Of a stretch of 64,000 nucleotides of DNA, positions 24,147-35,639 are shown one piece after another. Both the position numbers and the translations under genes were made by a program. Every line of letters starts with the position of its first letter. Within the stretch, counting starts at the first letter, position 1. Source of the stretch: Paraspadella gotoi (taxonomy: Eukaryota; Chaetognatha); assembly GCA_051294375.1 (NCBI GenBank), contig CM119270.1, positions 2,656,059 to 2,720,058 on the forward strand. The letters run 5' to 3'. The notes below the pieces were generated by a model that was not told the DNA's origin, made no database searches, and saw only the letters and a list, made by a program, of their open reading frames with translations.

Positions 24147-24642
24147 AATAGTCTTTTTATTTCTTGTTTTTCTGTTTGTTTGTTTTTTTTTTCCAAGTTT
24201 TCATTCCATCTTATTCTTATTCTTAACTTTCTTAACTTTTTCTTACCATTGCTATTATTTTTTTTTTTTTTAATCTTTGACTTAATCCAGTTAATCTGAA
24301 TCTCTGTCTTGTCGTCACGAATTCTCGGAAAAGTTGGTAAGTTTTCTCCTCCTCTTCCTCTTCCACCTGCTCTTCCTCCTTTTCCTCATCTTTCTCTACT
24401 TTCTCCTATTCCTCGTACTCTTTCTTTATCTTTTTGCTTTTATCGACATTTTTGTTAATATTTCTCCTGAACCATTGATGTCGCAGATTCAACATTGCAT
24501 TGGCGCCGTCTTTTCCTTAAGTTTTCAATTTAACTACAAACTACTACTTAAATTACGATGAAAGTGTACTTAGTCTAAGATCGAAAATTAAAAATGGTTC
24601 AAACCGTCACAATTTATAAATCTTGTTGAATCTTTTAACCCC

Positions 24643-24842
24643 CTCTCTCTCTCTCTCTCTCTCTCCTCTCTCTCTTCCTCTCTCTCTCACTCTTCTCTCT
24701 CTCTCTCTCTCATTCTCTCCTCCATCTCTCTCTCTTCGCCGCTGTCGCGGCGAAGTGGTGAAAAGTTAATGTGTCTCCCCGAATTTTCACACGCGAACTT
24801 TTGATCTTGTGAGAGATCCGGACTGAAGGGAACCTTGTGAGA

Positions 24843-24887
<45 letters not shown>

Positions 24888-24925
24888 TGAGAGGAGAGAA
24901 GAGAGAGGAGAGAGAGAGAAGGAAG
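24643..24925. repeat. (CT)n - hairpin - (GA)n block, copy B
   Basis: A CT tract (about 24643-24732), a perfect 9-bp stem with a 4-base loop at 24734-24755, a spacer, then a GA tract (about 24843-24920). The hairpin is identical in copy A, while the flanking tracts differ in length, as expected for microsatellites or for error-prone reads. Confidence 0.8.
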
Positions 24926-25466
24926 CTTACACTCATTTCCGAGAAACTCCAGGGGATCGAGGAAAAAGGTGAGTGAGGGTAAGTGTTGATTAAAGCGGCG
25001 GATGTGTTTCCGAGGATTACGTCGTTGTTGTCGTCGTTGTCTGCATCGTTGTGGTCGACGCTATCTTCAGTTTTGACTTTCCTGCAGGTCAGACAGTAAG
25101 TAGTTTATTGTCCTCAGAGAAAGTAAATCATCTTCATCTCGGTATCGAATTTTTTCATCGTAATACTTTTTTGGCAGGATCGACCTAAAATGTCGCCCAA
25201 ACCTGGCGGCCGCCGGCGGAACTAAAAACTCCAACAAAAGGCCGAAAGTAAAAATCACAAATTTGTCGGGATTTTTTTTCTTCCCTCTCGTTTTGTTTTC
25301 TTCTCCTTCTTTTTGTTTTCGTCTCTCCTTCTTTTTTTCTAAAGTCTCCTTCTTTATCTTTTCTTACTTTTTTCTTCTTCTTCTTTTTCGCGTTAAAGTG
25401 TCACATCCCAACTTCCTTTTAGCGTAACTTCACCACTTTGGCAGGAAAATATTTTTTCGGCATCTT

Positions 25467-25469
<3 letters not shown>

Positions 25470-25514
<45 letters not shown>

Positions 25515-25517
25515 TGA
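25470..25517. repeat. (GA)n microsatellite
   Basis: Near-pure GA tract. The copy A counterpart at about 17717-17815 is longer and interrupted. Confidence 0.85.
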
Positions 25518-25996
25518 TTTATACCATTTCAATTGCCGTTGCTGCCCCAGTAGGCAATAGCAAAACTCGTTGCAATGATCATATCGAGTCGTGACTAAGT
25601 AAAAGCGAGTAAAATCGATCCATAGAATATATTTATTTATTTTTTTTTAATTTATTTTTTATTTTTTTATTTTTTTTTTATAAAGGAAAAAAACAGGTGG
25701 TCTTGATTCTTCAACATTCTACTAACGCCCCCTCTACCTTCTTCCTCCGGCCATATTTTTTAAAAGCCCCACATTTCAGCTTAAATTCAGAATAAAGTTG
25801 GTTTTAAAGGTTAAAGATTATGTATGGGGTCAAGGATAGGAGTTGGGGATTATAGGAAATGAATTAAATATTTTATAAGAGATTAGATTTAAATATTACA
25901 GTTAAAATTAAGTTCAGGCATCCACATTAGAAACAGGGTGCTTTTGGAAAATATTGTCGAACGGCCCACCCTATCATCATCTATTGCAGCGCTAGC

Positions 25997-28033
25997 ATGT
26001 CCTTTTCCGCCATCACCGTCGTTACCTCCCCTTACATCAACATCAATATCCCATCCGTCGACATCTTCACTTTTATCAAACGTCGTCTGCTTGAGAATCC
26101 CAAAGACGTTATCTTCACCGCCGCTGCTACGGGGAAGACTTTCTCCGCCAAGAGGATCGTCGATAATACCAGTCGCATCGCCAGCGCTTTGACGAGGATG
26201 GGGTTGAGGAAGGGAAGGGAATGATGATGGAATAGATGAAAGAAAGAAAAAAAAAAGAAAAAAAAAAGCCATAAAAAATTAAAACTAAATAAAAAAAATT
26301 AAAAAAAAAAAGCCAGAAAGAAAGAAAGAACTCCCCCAACCCACAAACAGGGCGACGGCGTCCTCCTTCTCTCTCCCTCTAGCGTTGAATCGATTATCCT
26401 GTTCTACGCGACGACGGCATTGGGCGGCATCTTCGCCCCGGTTGACGCTAATCTTGGCGTGGAGGAGATCGCGTTACTTGTGGGTGAGGAAACCAGTGGT
26501 GTAAGAGGAAGCAGTTGCAAAGATCAGGGGTGCAGGGGAGGCATTGCAAAGATCAGGGGTATAGTTACTTTGGTAGCGAGTGTATAAAATTTTATGCTGT
26601 CTACATAGTATATTATTATGGATTCAAGATGGGGTGTAAGGGAGAATGTTACAAAAAATCAGGGGGGGTGGAAAAGTGTAGGGATTTAGCGGAAGATAGT
26701 TGCAACGATCTGGAATAAAGAAGGGGAAAAACAAGGGGTACAGGGAAAGGCGTTTGCAAATATCAGGGGTAAAAGAGGATAATATTTTTACACATTAAAG
26801 ACTACTGAACTACCCTCGCAACTTGGTAAAAAGGTAAAATCTTTTTTCAGAAAGAGCAAATTTAAAGATCATCGCCTGCTCTTCTCACTTCAAATCGTTA
26901 GCGATGAGAATTCGGCTCAAAAACGATGTTATAAGGTTATTATTTTTAGTTTTTTGTCATATATTTTTGGCTATATATTTTAAAAGCTCCCCATTTCTGA
27001 ATGAATTCAAAATTAAGTTATTTTTATGATTTAAAAATTAGGTTAAAGGCAAGGTTAAATATTAGGTTAGGAATTAGGTCATTTATTTGGTGAGAGATTT
27101 AGTTATTGAATTAAGGTTAGAGATTTGGGTTCAAGGTAAGAAAATATGGTTAAGAATTGATTTTAATATGTAAATTAAAAATTTAATAAATAATTATAGT
27201 TAGATATCAAGGTTAAAATAAAATCCCTAAAATCTAGAAATGGAGCTTTTTTGTAAAATAGTACCAGGGTTTTTTTTATTATTTCCAAAAGTCACGTGAT
27301 TATTCTCGACGCGCCGCTCGAGGAGCACCGCGCCAATTCTTTTGTCGTCTTTGGGGAATCCGACCCCACGTCGACGTCTTTGGATAGAGGCGTGGCGACA
27401 ACATCGGAAGTGGGCGTGTCCGAGAAGAGTTCTCGCTCAAGAATTAAAGACTCGATCGCTTACATTTGGATGTTGACTGACGACGCGACGGCGTTCAAGG
27501 CGAGAAAGAAATAAGGGTGAAGTGTATTCCGTTGGTGTTCAACCAGTAAACCAGTCAACCAGTCAACCAGTCAATCAGTTGCGGTTTTTTATCGTTATTG
27601 CGTAAAAACAAAAAATCTTACTCTTTATCTAAGGAACAGACTGACAGACCAAAAAAGCTCGCATCATCTTTCATGTCTGTTTTTCTTTTCTGTCACAGGG
27701 TCCCCCGGAAATAGATGTCTTAGACGATGTAGCTGTTGTGATGTGCTTGGGACGCGGCGGTGGCGGCGGCGGCGGCGGAGGCGGCGGCGGCGGCGGAGGC
27801 GGCGGCGGCGGCGGCGGAGGTGGCAGCAGCACGGTTTCCATCAACGGACGAGAAAGTAAGGGATGCGGACTTGGTGTAGCCTGGACACATCGCAACGTCG
27901 TCGCCAACTTGGAGCAGATTCTTCACGAGGAGATCGGATCCATTCAGCCTGGTGAGGATCACGTGATGGGGAAAAAAGATTACGTGATGATGATAAATAA
28001 ATATATATAATTATATATATCTCTCTCTCACAC

Positions 28034-28103
<70 letters not shown>

Positions 28104-30361
28104 TCTTCTCTCTCTTCTTCTCCTTCTACCCCCCCACAAGGCGACAAATTCCTCAACGCCTTCCCCTCACCCACGTCAACGCCTGACCGCCAGCGCCCTC
28201 CTCTTCCCCATGGAACGCGCCAACGTCGTCGTGGTCGCCGACTTCGATCCTCAGCGCCATCTGAGTCTCGTCAAAGACTTTGACGTCAAGGTGAATTGAA
28301 GCGATTTGGTGATTGGGTGATTGGGTGATTAGATAATGATGATTGGTGATTTTATGATTGTTGATTGGTCTTCCCACAAACCCTTCCTCACTCTCTCCCA
28401 TTTTTCTCTCTATCTCCCCCTTCCTCCCTACCATCCACCTTTCCTCCCCTCCCTTCTCCCTCCCTCCCTCCCTTCTCCTCCCACCACCCCTCTTCCTCCC
28501 TCCATCCTTTCTCCTCCCTCTCCTCCCTTCTCCCTCCCTTCTTACTCCCTCCGTTCTCCCTCCTCCCCTCCCTTCCCTCCCACCCTCCCCTCTTCCTCCC
28601 TCCCATCCTTTCTCCTCCCTCTCCTCCCTTCTCCCTCCCTTCTCCTCCCTCCCTTCTCCCTCCTTCTTCCTCCCTCCGTTCTCCTCCCTCCCCTCCCTTC
28701 TCCTTCCTCCCCTCCCTTCTCCCTTCCTCCCCTCCCTTCTCCCTCCCTCCCCTCCCTCTTCCTCAGATCGCCTTCCTCTCCGCCCATCTCGTCTCCCTCC
28801 TGGCCGAGAACCGCCTCTCTCCCCGTCCGGATCTTTCCTCCCTCATGACCTCCCTCGTCGGCGCCGGACGGATCTCGGCCGATCTGGAGGCCAATTTCCG
28901 GCGTCGAACCGGCGTCGAGGATTTTCGACAACTCTACGCCCGGACGGAAATGGGCGTGGCCGCGATGACGCCGAGAGCGCCGAGGGAGAAGATGCCGGGG
29001 TCGGCCGGGGTGCCGATGCCGAGCGCGAGGATGAAGGCGAGAGGGCGCGACGGAATGAATTAATGAATTAAATAATTAATTAATTAATTAATTAATTAAT
29101 GGATGAAGGGATGAATGAATGAATGAATGAATGAATGAAGGGATGAATGAATGAATGAATAAATAAATGAATGATTGAATGAATGAATTATTGAATAATT
29201 GAATGAATGGAGGAATGAATGAATGAATGACTGGATGATTTAATGAACGAATGAACTAATAATGAATGAAATAAATGAATGAATGAATGAATGAATGAAT
29301 GAATGAATGAATGAATGAATGAATGATTAAATTGTATTGGTGCATCCCGTCCTCTTCCCTTTCTCCCACCAGATCGTCGACCCCTCCACTCACGAAGACC
29401 TCTCCCCCGAATGCGTGGGCGAGGTCTGTTTCCGCGGCCCCACCATGATGAAGGGCTACTTGGGCGACGCGGCGGCGACGGCGGCGGCGGTCGACGTCGA
29501 CGGGTGGTTCCACACGAGAGACTTGGGGTTCTTCACTCGGGATCGACATCTCTTCGTCGTCGGGGGCGTCGACGACCTGTTGGGGAAGAAGAGCGGGTGA
29601 AGAGAGAGTTGGCGGGGAGAGGAGGGGGAAGAATAGGAGGGAGGAAGAAGGGAGGGAGGGAAGATAGGATTGAAGAAGAGGAAAGTGGATATGGATTGTT
29701 TTCACAATGTCCCTTTTCTGTAGATAATTTCATCAAAACGTATAATGCTTGGTAAAACTCTGCTTGTCAGCTTGTCAAAGCCGATGATGTGATGGTGCCA
29801 GTGATTTAAGGTGGTCGCTGCAGGTCCAAAGCCATGAGCGCCAGCTTTCCAGAGATGCCTCTCACCCAGGCATCCCAGGGCATCACACATGTCTCCCCGT
29901 TGCCATAATAGCCATATTTAATTGATGGTAATTAAGTAGATATTCAATTTAATATTGTCTGGAATTCTTTCCCAATTTTCTACGCCGTCCCCCCCGCCCC
30001 CTTTACTCTCAGTCCACCCGTGGCGCCATCTTGCATCGAGACTGTCCTGCGGACGCATCCTGACGTCGCCGACGCAGCAATAGTCGCCTTCGACGCCGCC
30101 GACGCCGCCGAAGCCGCCAACGCCGCCCCTGCCGACGCCGCCCTGACCGACAACACTTCTCGTCTCAAAGCTTTCGTCGTCTTGAAGTCGAAAGCGACCG
30201 ACGTCGATGCCGAAAAACTGATTGAGTTCGTGGCGGCCAAGACGCTCGTGGACGTCGCCCTCGGCGGAGGTGTCGTTTTCGTGGAGGATTTCCCGAGGGA
30301 CGAATCGGGGAGAGTCTTGAAGGACGTGTTGAAGGATCTGGATGGGATCTTGAGGTTTTGA
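25997..30361 (+). CDS. acyl-CoA synthetase/4CL-like (ANL superfamily), probably catalytically dead or a pseudogene
   Basis: Exons: about 25997-26208, 26352-26487, about 27292-27515, 27699-27951, 28141-28290, 28767-29036 (GC donor), 29373-29596, 30013-30361. The fold is that of AMP-forming acyl-CoA synthetases: an early ATGKTFSAKRI segment, GGIFAPVDANLGVEEIALL, WTHRNVVANL after the phosphate loop, LYARTEMG (usual YGxTE), GWFHTRDLG (usual GWxxTGD), VAPSCIETVLRTHPDVADAA in the C-terminal domain and PRDESGRVLK near the end (usual PKxxxGKxLR). The loop that normally reads SSGTTGxPKG is a poly-Gly run followed by NGRESKGCGLG. The hinge R/K motif reads VGGVDDLL. Several junctions do not join cleanly (exons 1-2, 2-3 and 3-4), and exon 5 needs two extra bases within about 20 positions to keep the family reading (HVNALTASALLFP). 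Its true state could be a pseudogene, a pseudoenzyme or consensus errors. Substrate unknown. Confidence 0.75.
27747..27831 (+). repeat. (GGC)n poly-glycine tract in coding exon
   Basis: GGC/GGA codons encode about 26 consecutive Gly between CLGR and SSTVS, exactly where the ATP-binding loop of the synthetase family should be. The reverse strand reads poly-Ala or poly-Pro frames that are shadows. Confidence 0.9.
28020..28128 (+). repeat. (CT)n tract in synthetase-like intron 4
   Basis: A CT tract interrupted by CC occupies most of the 189-bp intron and leads into the acceptor CCCCACAAG at 28140. Confidence 0.85.
28380..28766 (+). repeat. nearly pure pyrimidine intron tract (CCTCCCTTCTC)n
   Basis: Almost 390 bases of C and T with few purines, built from CCCTCCCTTCTCCT-like units, end directly in the acceptor CTTCCTCAG at 28766. 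The tract makes long Pro/Ser frames on + and Gly/Glu/Arg frames on - that are not genes. Confidence 0.9.
29050..29333. repeat. (AATG)n tetranucleotide array in intron
   Basis: About 280 bases of AATG/ATTA-type units, with variants such as GGATGAAGGG, lie between the GC donor at 29037 and the exon at 29373. Confidence 0.9.
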
Positions 30362-30789
30362 AGATTTGGGGTCTTGAAGAGGGGGGGACCTTTTGAGAAA
30401 GATCTCAAATAGAAAAAATGCTAAAGAATAATAACTTGATTGATTTTTCTAAGCTATCTCTCTCTCTTCCTCTCTCTCTCTCTCATTTTCTCTCTCCCCC
30501 CTCCACCGCAATCTGAGAGAATAACTGAGGAATGGAATTCGTTTCACAACAAAAACGCGAGACAAAAGCGATAAAAAGACCAAAGACCCAAAATGATGTT
30601 TAGGAATGTGAAACTGTGAAACTGCGAATAGAAAGAATGAATGTGAGACGAAATGAATGAATTATGACGTTTGAACAAAAGCGGAAAGAATAGAAAGATC
30701 CAGGGCGACGATAGCGACGACGACGACGACGAAAACGACGACAGCGTGTTGCACTGACGACGGTCACGGACTAAGCGTCCCGTCGAACA

Positions 30790-30866
30790 GCCTGTCACGA
30801 GGGCTGATGTCACGGCGTTTGTCACGGCGTTTGTCACGGCGCTTGTAACGGTGTTTGTCACGGCCC
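30790..30866. repeat. 12-bp minisatellite (GTCACGGCGTTT)n
   Basis: About six units of GTCACGGCGTTT with small changes (for example GTAACGGTGTTT). Related TTGCCACG words continue to about 31005. Located 430 bases after the synthetase-like stop codon. Confidence 0.8.
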
Positions 30867-31157
30867 GGAATGGCACACGGGTTTTGGCGATTGCTTTGCC
30901 ACGCTTACAGCAAATTTTTGGACTGTTTGTCGACTTTTGTCACGGTCCAGAGGAGCGGCATGCCACGATTGCCACGTCCTTTGCCACGCCTTTTGCCACG
31001 CCGGTCATTCCGTCCGTCTCCGCAAACGACGCGCCCTCTACTCGTGGGATTCGAGTCGACGTCCATTAACCACGAATCTTTTGTTTTCTTTCTTCTCATT
31101 ATGAGATGAAAAAAAATATTTTTTCTCTTTTTGCAAGGACAAAATATAACAAATAAA

Positions 31158-31162
<5 letters not shown>

Positions 31163-31203
<41 letters not shown>
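31163..31203. repeat. (CT)n microsatellite
   Basis: Pure CT dinucleotide run of about 20 units. Confidence 0.9.
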
Positions 31204-31206
<3 letters not shown>

Positions 31207-31908
31207 CCACGGACTCGTGCTGGGATTCTCGAAGCCTTCAGGCGCCACCATCGGCGACTCTTGTCGAGCCGCTGCGGCCGAAACCGCGACGGAGTGCTGC
31301 GTCTGCGTGACTGTGGACGCCGCGCCGTCGAGACAGCGCCGCGTGGATCCGACGAGTCAGGCTCTAAATTCACATTCAAAATTCAAAAAGCAAAAAAATA
31401 TATGAAAATTTTTTTTTTTAAATTCTCGAGGCGCAACTTTTAATCAGTAACCGTTAGGATTATTACCACTATAGCAACAAGCATTGGCTAAAAAAGATTT
31501 TAGGATAAAACTGATTTGATTACTTTGTCTAGTTAGGTCGATTAATTGATATAAGAAATGAGATATAAAATTCATCCCTTTTTTGCCGACTGACTCTGGA
31601 CAATTATATCAATAGACAACAGTTGAAGGCAAAACAAGTTGTCATGATGTACGCAGTCGCTGTCGCCGCCGCCGACGCCGCTGTCGCCGCCGCCTCTGCT
31701 TTCAATATCTCGCCAATTTTGTCGTCTTCTTTATCGTTCTAGTAACGGCGGGTTGATGGCGGCTGCGGCGGGCGGCTGCGGCGGCAGCTGCTGTGGCGCG
31801 GCGGTTGTGTCGGCGTCCGAGTTCGGGAATCAGGGAAGTTCGCGTTAAGTCACAGCAGTGATTACTATTTTTGCAAACGCCGTATGGTGATAATTCCTTA
31901 GTGCACAA

Positions 31909-31913
<5 letters not shown>

Positions 31914-31991
<78 letters not shown>
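31914..31991. repeat. (CT)n microsatellite, about 38 units
   Basis: One of the longest uninterrupted dinucleotide runs in the window. Confidence 0.92.
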
Positions 31992-31993
<2 letters not shown>

Positions 31994-33018
31994 CCTCTAT
32001 TTCTCTTTCTTTATATCTCAATCCGTCTCACTCCCTTCCTCTCTCCTCCCTCCCCCCACTCTCTCTCCCTCTCCCCAATTCACCGGCGTTCAACGGGCGC
32101 CGGTGGCGCCGTTCCGTCATTCCGGACGCCAAGCGGCGTCTTTCTTCGGCGCCTTTATTATCGGCGATTGTGAAAAATCCCATATTTCTGAAAACAAGCG
32201 AGATTGCCGTCGTGGACAGCGACGACGACGACGACGACGACGACGACAATGACGGGCCATTATATTCAAAACAACGTGAAACTGAAATGTCTGTAAACAA
32301 AGGAGAGTCAGCCGATGGGAAGACGACGAAGACGACGACGATAGCAGAGACGATGAGAAAGAGGACGACGATGATGACGACGACGAAAACGACGACAATG
32401 ACGACGACAAAACGGTGAAGAACGAAGAAATAAAGCGAATTCTAAGAAAAATCAGAAGTGAAACATTGAAATTGAATTAAAACAAATAAAAACATCCAAA
32501 TGAATGAGCAGCGAGCATCTGCACAAAATATGTCAATAACTTTTGTAGAAAGAGTTATTATTGATACAGTACCTGATGGCTGAAAAGGAAAGGTCATAAA
32601 TAGACACGGAATGAAAAGTTTGATTTGTCAATGAGTAAATATTCAAATAAGTAAAAGTCAGATGATGGTTCTTCACGAAAGTTTTCTTAGACGATGGCAG
32701 GTTTAATGTCGTGCCAGGCTGCTCGCTCACTGAAAACTTAAAGCGGAAGAAACGTCAGTGATTATTTCTTAATTATTTATCAATTTATTCATTTATTTAT
32801 TTTTTCTTTCTTTCTCTCTCGTTTTCTCTCTGTCCCTCTCTCATTGAACAATTACCGTTGTTTCATTTCCGAACTGACTGTTTTTCTAACTTTTGTTCAA
32901 AAGTCAAGAAGATTAAAAGAATTTCAAAAAAATAAAACTTATCATTCTATCTGAAGGTTAATTGTAACCCCAACAAAATGTCCTTAAGCCTTGTTATCTT
33001 TCGGCTGATAGACAACCG

Positions 33019-33019
<1 letters not shown>

Positions 33020-33114
<95 letters not shown>

Positions 33115-33234
33115 TCTCCTCTCTGTCAGTAAAGCGGATACACGGGCGTGATCGACTGAATTGCTTTCTTTATTATTCATGTTTTGCCCGGGGGTCGTTT
33201 CCGAGAGCGAGAAGAAGATGAGCGAGAAGAGAGC

Positions 33235-33292
<58 letters not shown>

Positions 33293-33303
33293 GAAGAGAG
33301 GAA
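33020..33303. repeat. (CT)n ... (GA)n inverted block
   Basis: A CT tract (about 33020-33123) and a GA tract (about 33220-33303) face each other across about 100 unique bases, making a long imperfect inverted repeat like those at 16.8 and 24.6 kb. Confidence 0.8.
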
Positions 33304-34174
33304 GAGGGGATATCGCGGGATTGCGGCGTGAATATTTTTTTTTTGGTTTCTTCTGCTCCTTTTTTTTCTTATTCATGATTTGGTTTGACGTAATGATACT
33401 CGAGTTAGTTTCCCGATGAAGAGAGATTCCCTCAATTCAGTCTTCATTTCTTCTTTTTATTTCTCATAGTTCGCGGGTGTGGAAGGGGTGTTTGAGCGGG
33501 TGGTGGGGGAGATAGGGGTTATCAGGGGATTGGGGGTAAATTTAGGGGTGAAGTGGTTTTGGTTGCGATTGGCGTCGAGAGGGGGGTCTCTTGGGCGGGG
33601 GGTGGGAGGGGGGGTGCTTGTGGTTGTGACGTTTTTTTTTCGAAAAGTCTTCACGCGAAAATAAGGATTCGTCGTCGTTGTTGTCGTTGTTGTCGTCGTC
33701 TTTGACTTAAAAGTCGTTTGCGGCAAAGATGAAGACGTCGAAGTCGACCTAATGGGTGAGATGTGATTTTTTGATTGAATGATTGATTTGTTAATTTATG
33801 TTTTTAATTAGAGGATTTGTGTAATACAAAAGCTACGGCTTTGCTATGAAAAAAAAAAACCCTTTTAAAATATTTTGGAACCTTCGAAGTTTGAACTACA
33901 AAAAAATGAGATCCGTTGACAAAATACTGACCTGTAATTAATTCAATTATTGAATTTAATTCTTCTTTTAATCGTAACTTGCTTAGCCCTCGAAATCATA
34001 GCTCATACCTCAGAATCCACGCCGCTCCTTTCATCCGCTTTCGTCTTTCAAAAGTCGAGATGAAAATTTCACGGTTTTTCTTCGCCAAACGTCGCTTCTC
34101 TCACGACTCACGTCTGGTCGACGCGTCTTCTTGCAGCATCTGGCGTTGATGTCGTCGCTTCCCAGCGCTCTTTC

Positions 34175-34238
<64 letters not shown>

Positions 34239-34247
34239 AAGAGAGAA
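34175..34247. repeat. (GA)n microsatellite
   Basis: About 30 almost perfect GA units. Confidence 0.9.
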
Positions 34248-35019
34248 TGACATACGTTTTGAAAAACAACCGATTTTCTCTCTCGTTTTGTTGTGAAAAA
34301 CGACAGATTACCTTCTTTTTTTTCTTTCCCCTTTTTTTTTAATTGTCTTTGCCGTTTGAAAAAATAAAAATCGATGTTCTCTTTTTTTTGTTCCTCTTTT
34401 CTCGTTAACGTCATCGCCGCCAGGGGAGCCGTCGGCCCGCGCGATGGAAACGAAGCGACGATGGAAACGAAATGATGGCGGGAAAAAAACGTGAGGTCAT
34501 TTTCGTTTTTGAAAAAAAAAAAGACCTGGGATCGAATTAAAAAAACTGAACACAGATCTACAAACAATCGAATGTCTCCTTCAACGCCCAGTTTGTTATA
34601 TTGTTTTTATGGACAGAGTAGGGAGCACGTCCTCGGCCCATTCTTTTCTAAACGAAAATCTCATTTGCAACTTGTACACATTGTTTAAAATTTATATTCT
34701 TAGTTTAAACAAATTTAAAAAATCTTAAAAGTATAAGGATCTCGACAGACCTTACTATCAAAGAAAATTAATGAAAAAGTACTATAATCTAATTTGCATA
34801 TTGCAGTAAATCATAATGAAGTGGAAATTCAAACAAAAAATACTTGAATCGCTATAAAAAGGAAAATAAATACACATTTCACTGCCTCACTAATGGAACT
34901 TGATAACTAGAAACATTGTTTGATAGTTAAACCATAAACCGGCAAAAAAAAGATAGAAATTGTTTTTTATTTTTGAGAGAAGATTCTTATTGACTACTTA
35001 AGAGAAGTGGTGATCGAGT

Positions 35020-35275
35020 TTCGCCTCCACTATGGTACGATGATAATTATATACTGATATGATGATAAGCATTCATTGACGTTATGATAATCATTCATTT
35101 ATGTGATGATAACCATAGTGATTGATTGATATAATAGTAATTGATTGATTGATGTAATAGTAATTGATTGATTTATGTAATTGTAATTTATTGATACGAT
35201 GATAACCAAAAATTGATGCAATGATTGATGCGATAATATCATTCACTGATGCGAATTGATAGTCATTCATGACCG
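35020..35275. repeat. degenerate ATGATAATCATTCATTGAT repeat
   Basis: Roughly ten diverged units of about 22-26 bases built from TGATGATAA, CATTCATTGA and TTGATTGATGTAATAG words. AT-rich, no coding potential. Confidence 0.65.
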
Positions 35276-35639
35276 ATGAGCTACATTCATCGTAAATAAA
35301 AAAAAGCGCGGTGTATGAGAAGAGGAGAAAAGGAAAGAGAAGAGAGTGTTACGAACTTTGGTTTCCAAACATTAAAACATATTCTGACTAATGCTCAGAG
35401 CCGAAAATAAATCCACAAAAAACTCTAGATGTAAATTTGGCAGATGTTGTGTATTGAGAAAAAGCGCGGAATAAAGGCATATAATAGTTTTATGACAGGA
35501 GCAAAAATAATCAAAATTTTTTGAAAAACGGCACGATCACGCAAGAGATCGTACAGAAAGAGACAGAAGAGAGAGAAATAGAGAGAGACCAGAGATAGCA
35601 GACAGAGAGAGAGGACAAAAGAGAGAGAGACACAGAGAG

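Larger units (their letters stand above)
20740..27698 (+). repeat. tandem duplication, copy B (clean)
   Basis: Same content and order as copy A, but open and conserved in the OMA1 exons. It begins abruptly inside an OMA1 coding exon right after copy A's last intron base, so the junction at 20739/20740 puts an intron end of the synthetase-like gene next to the middle of an OMA1 exon. It ends where the unique 3' exons of the synthetase-like gene begin. Confidence 0.85.

Noticed and set aside
28388-28931. Gly/Glu/Arg-rich minus frames and Pro/Ser-rich plus frames
   Set aside because: They come from the pyrimidine-rich intron and are shadows of the synthetase-like exon.
30766-30830. SDR-like words (ALVTGCSTG) on the minus strand
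   Set aside because: The match is part of the 12-bp minisatellite edge and no Rossmann-fold continuation follows.
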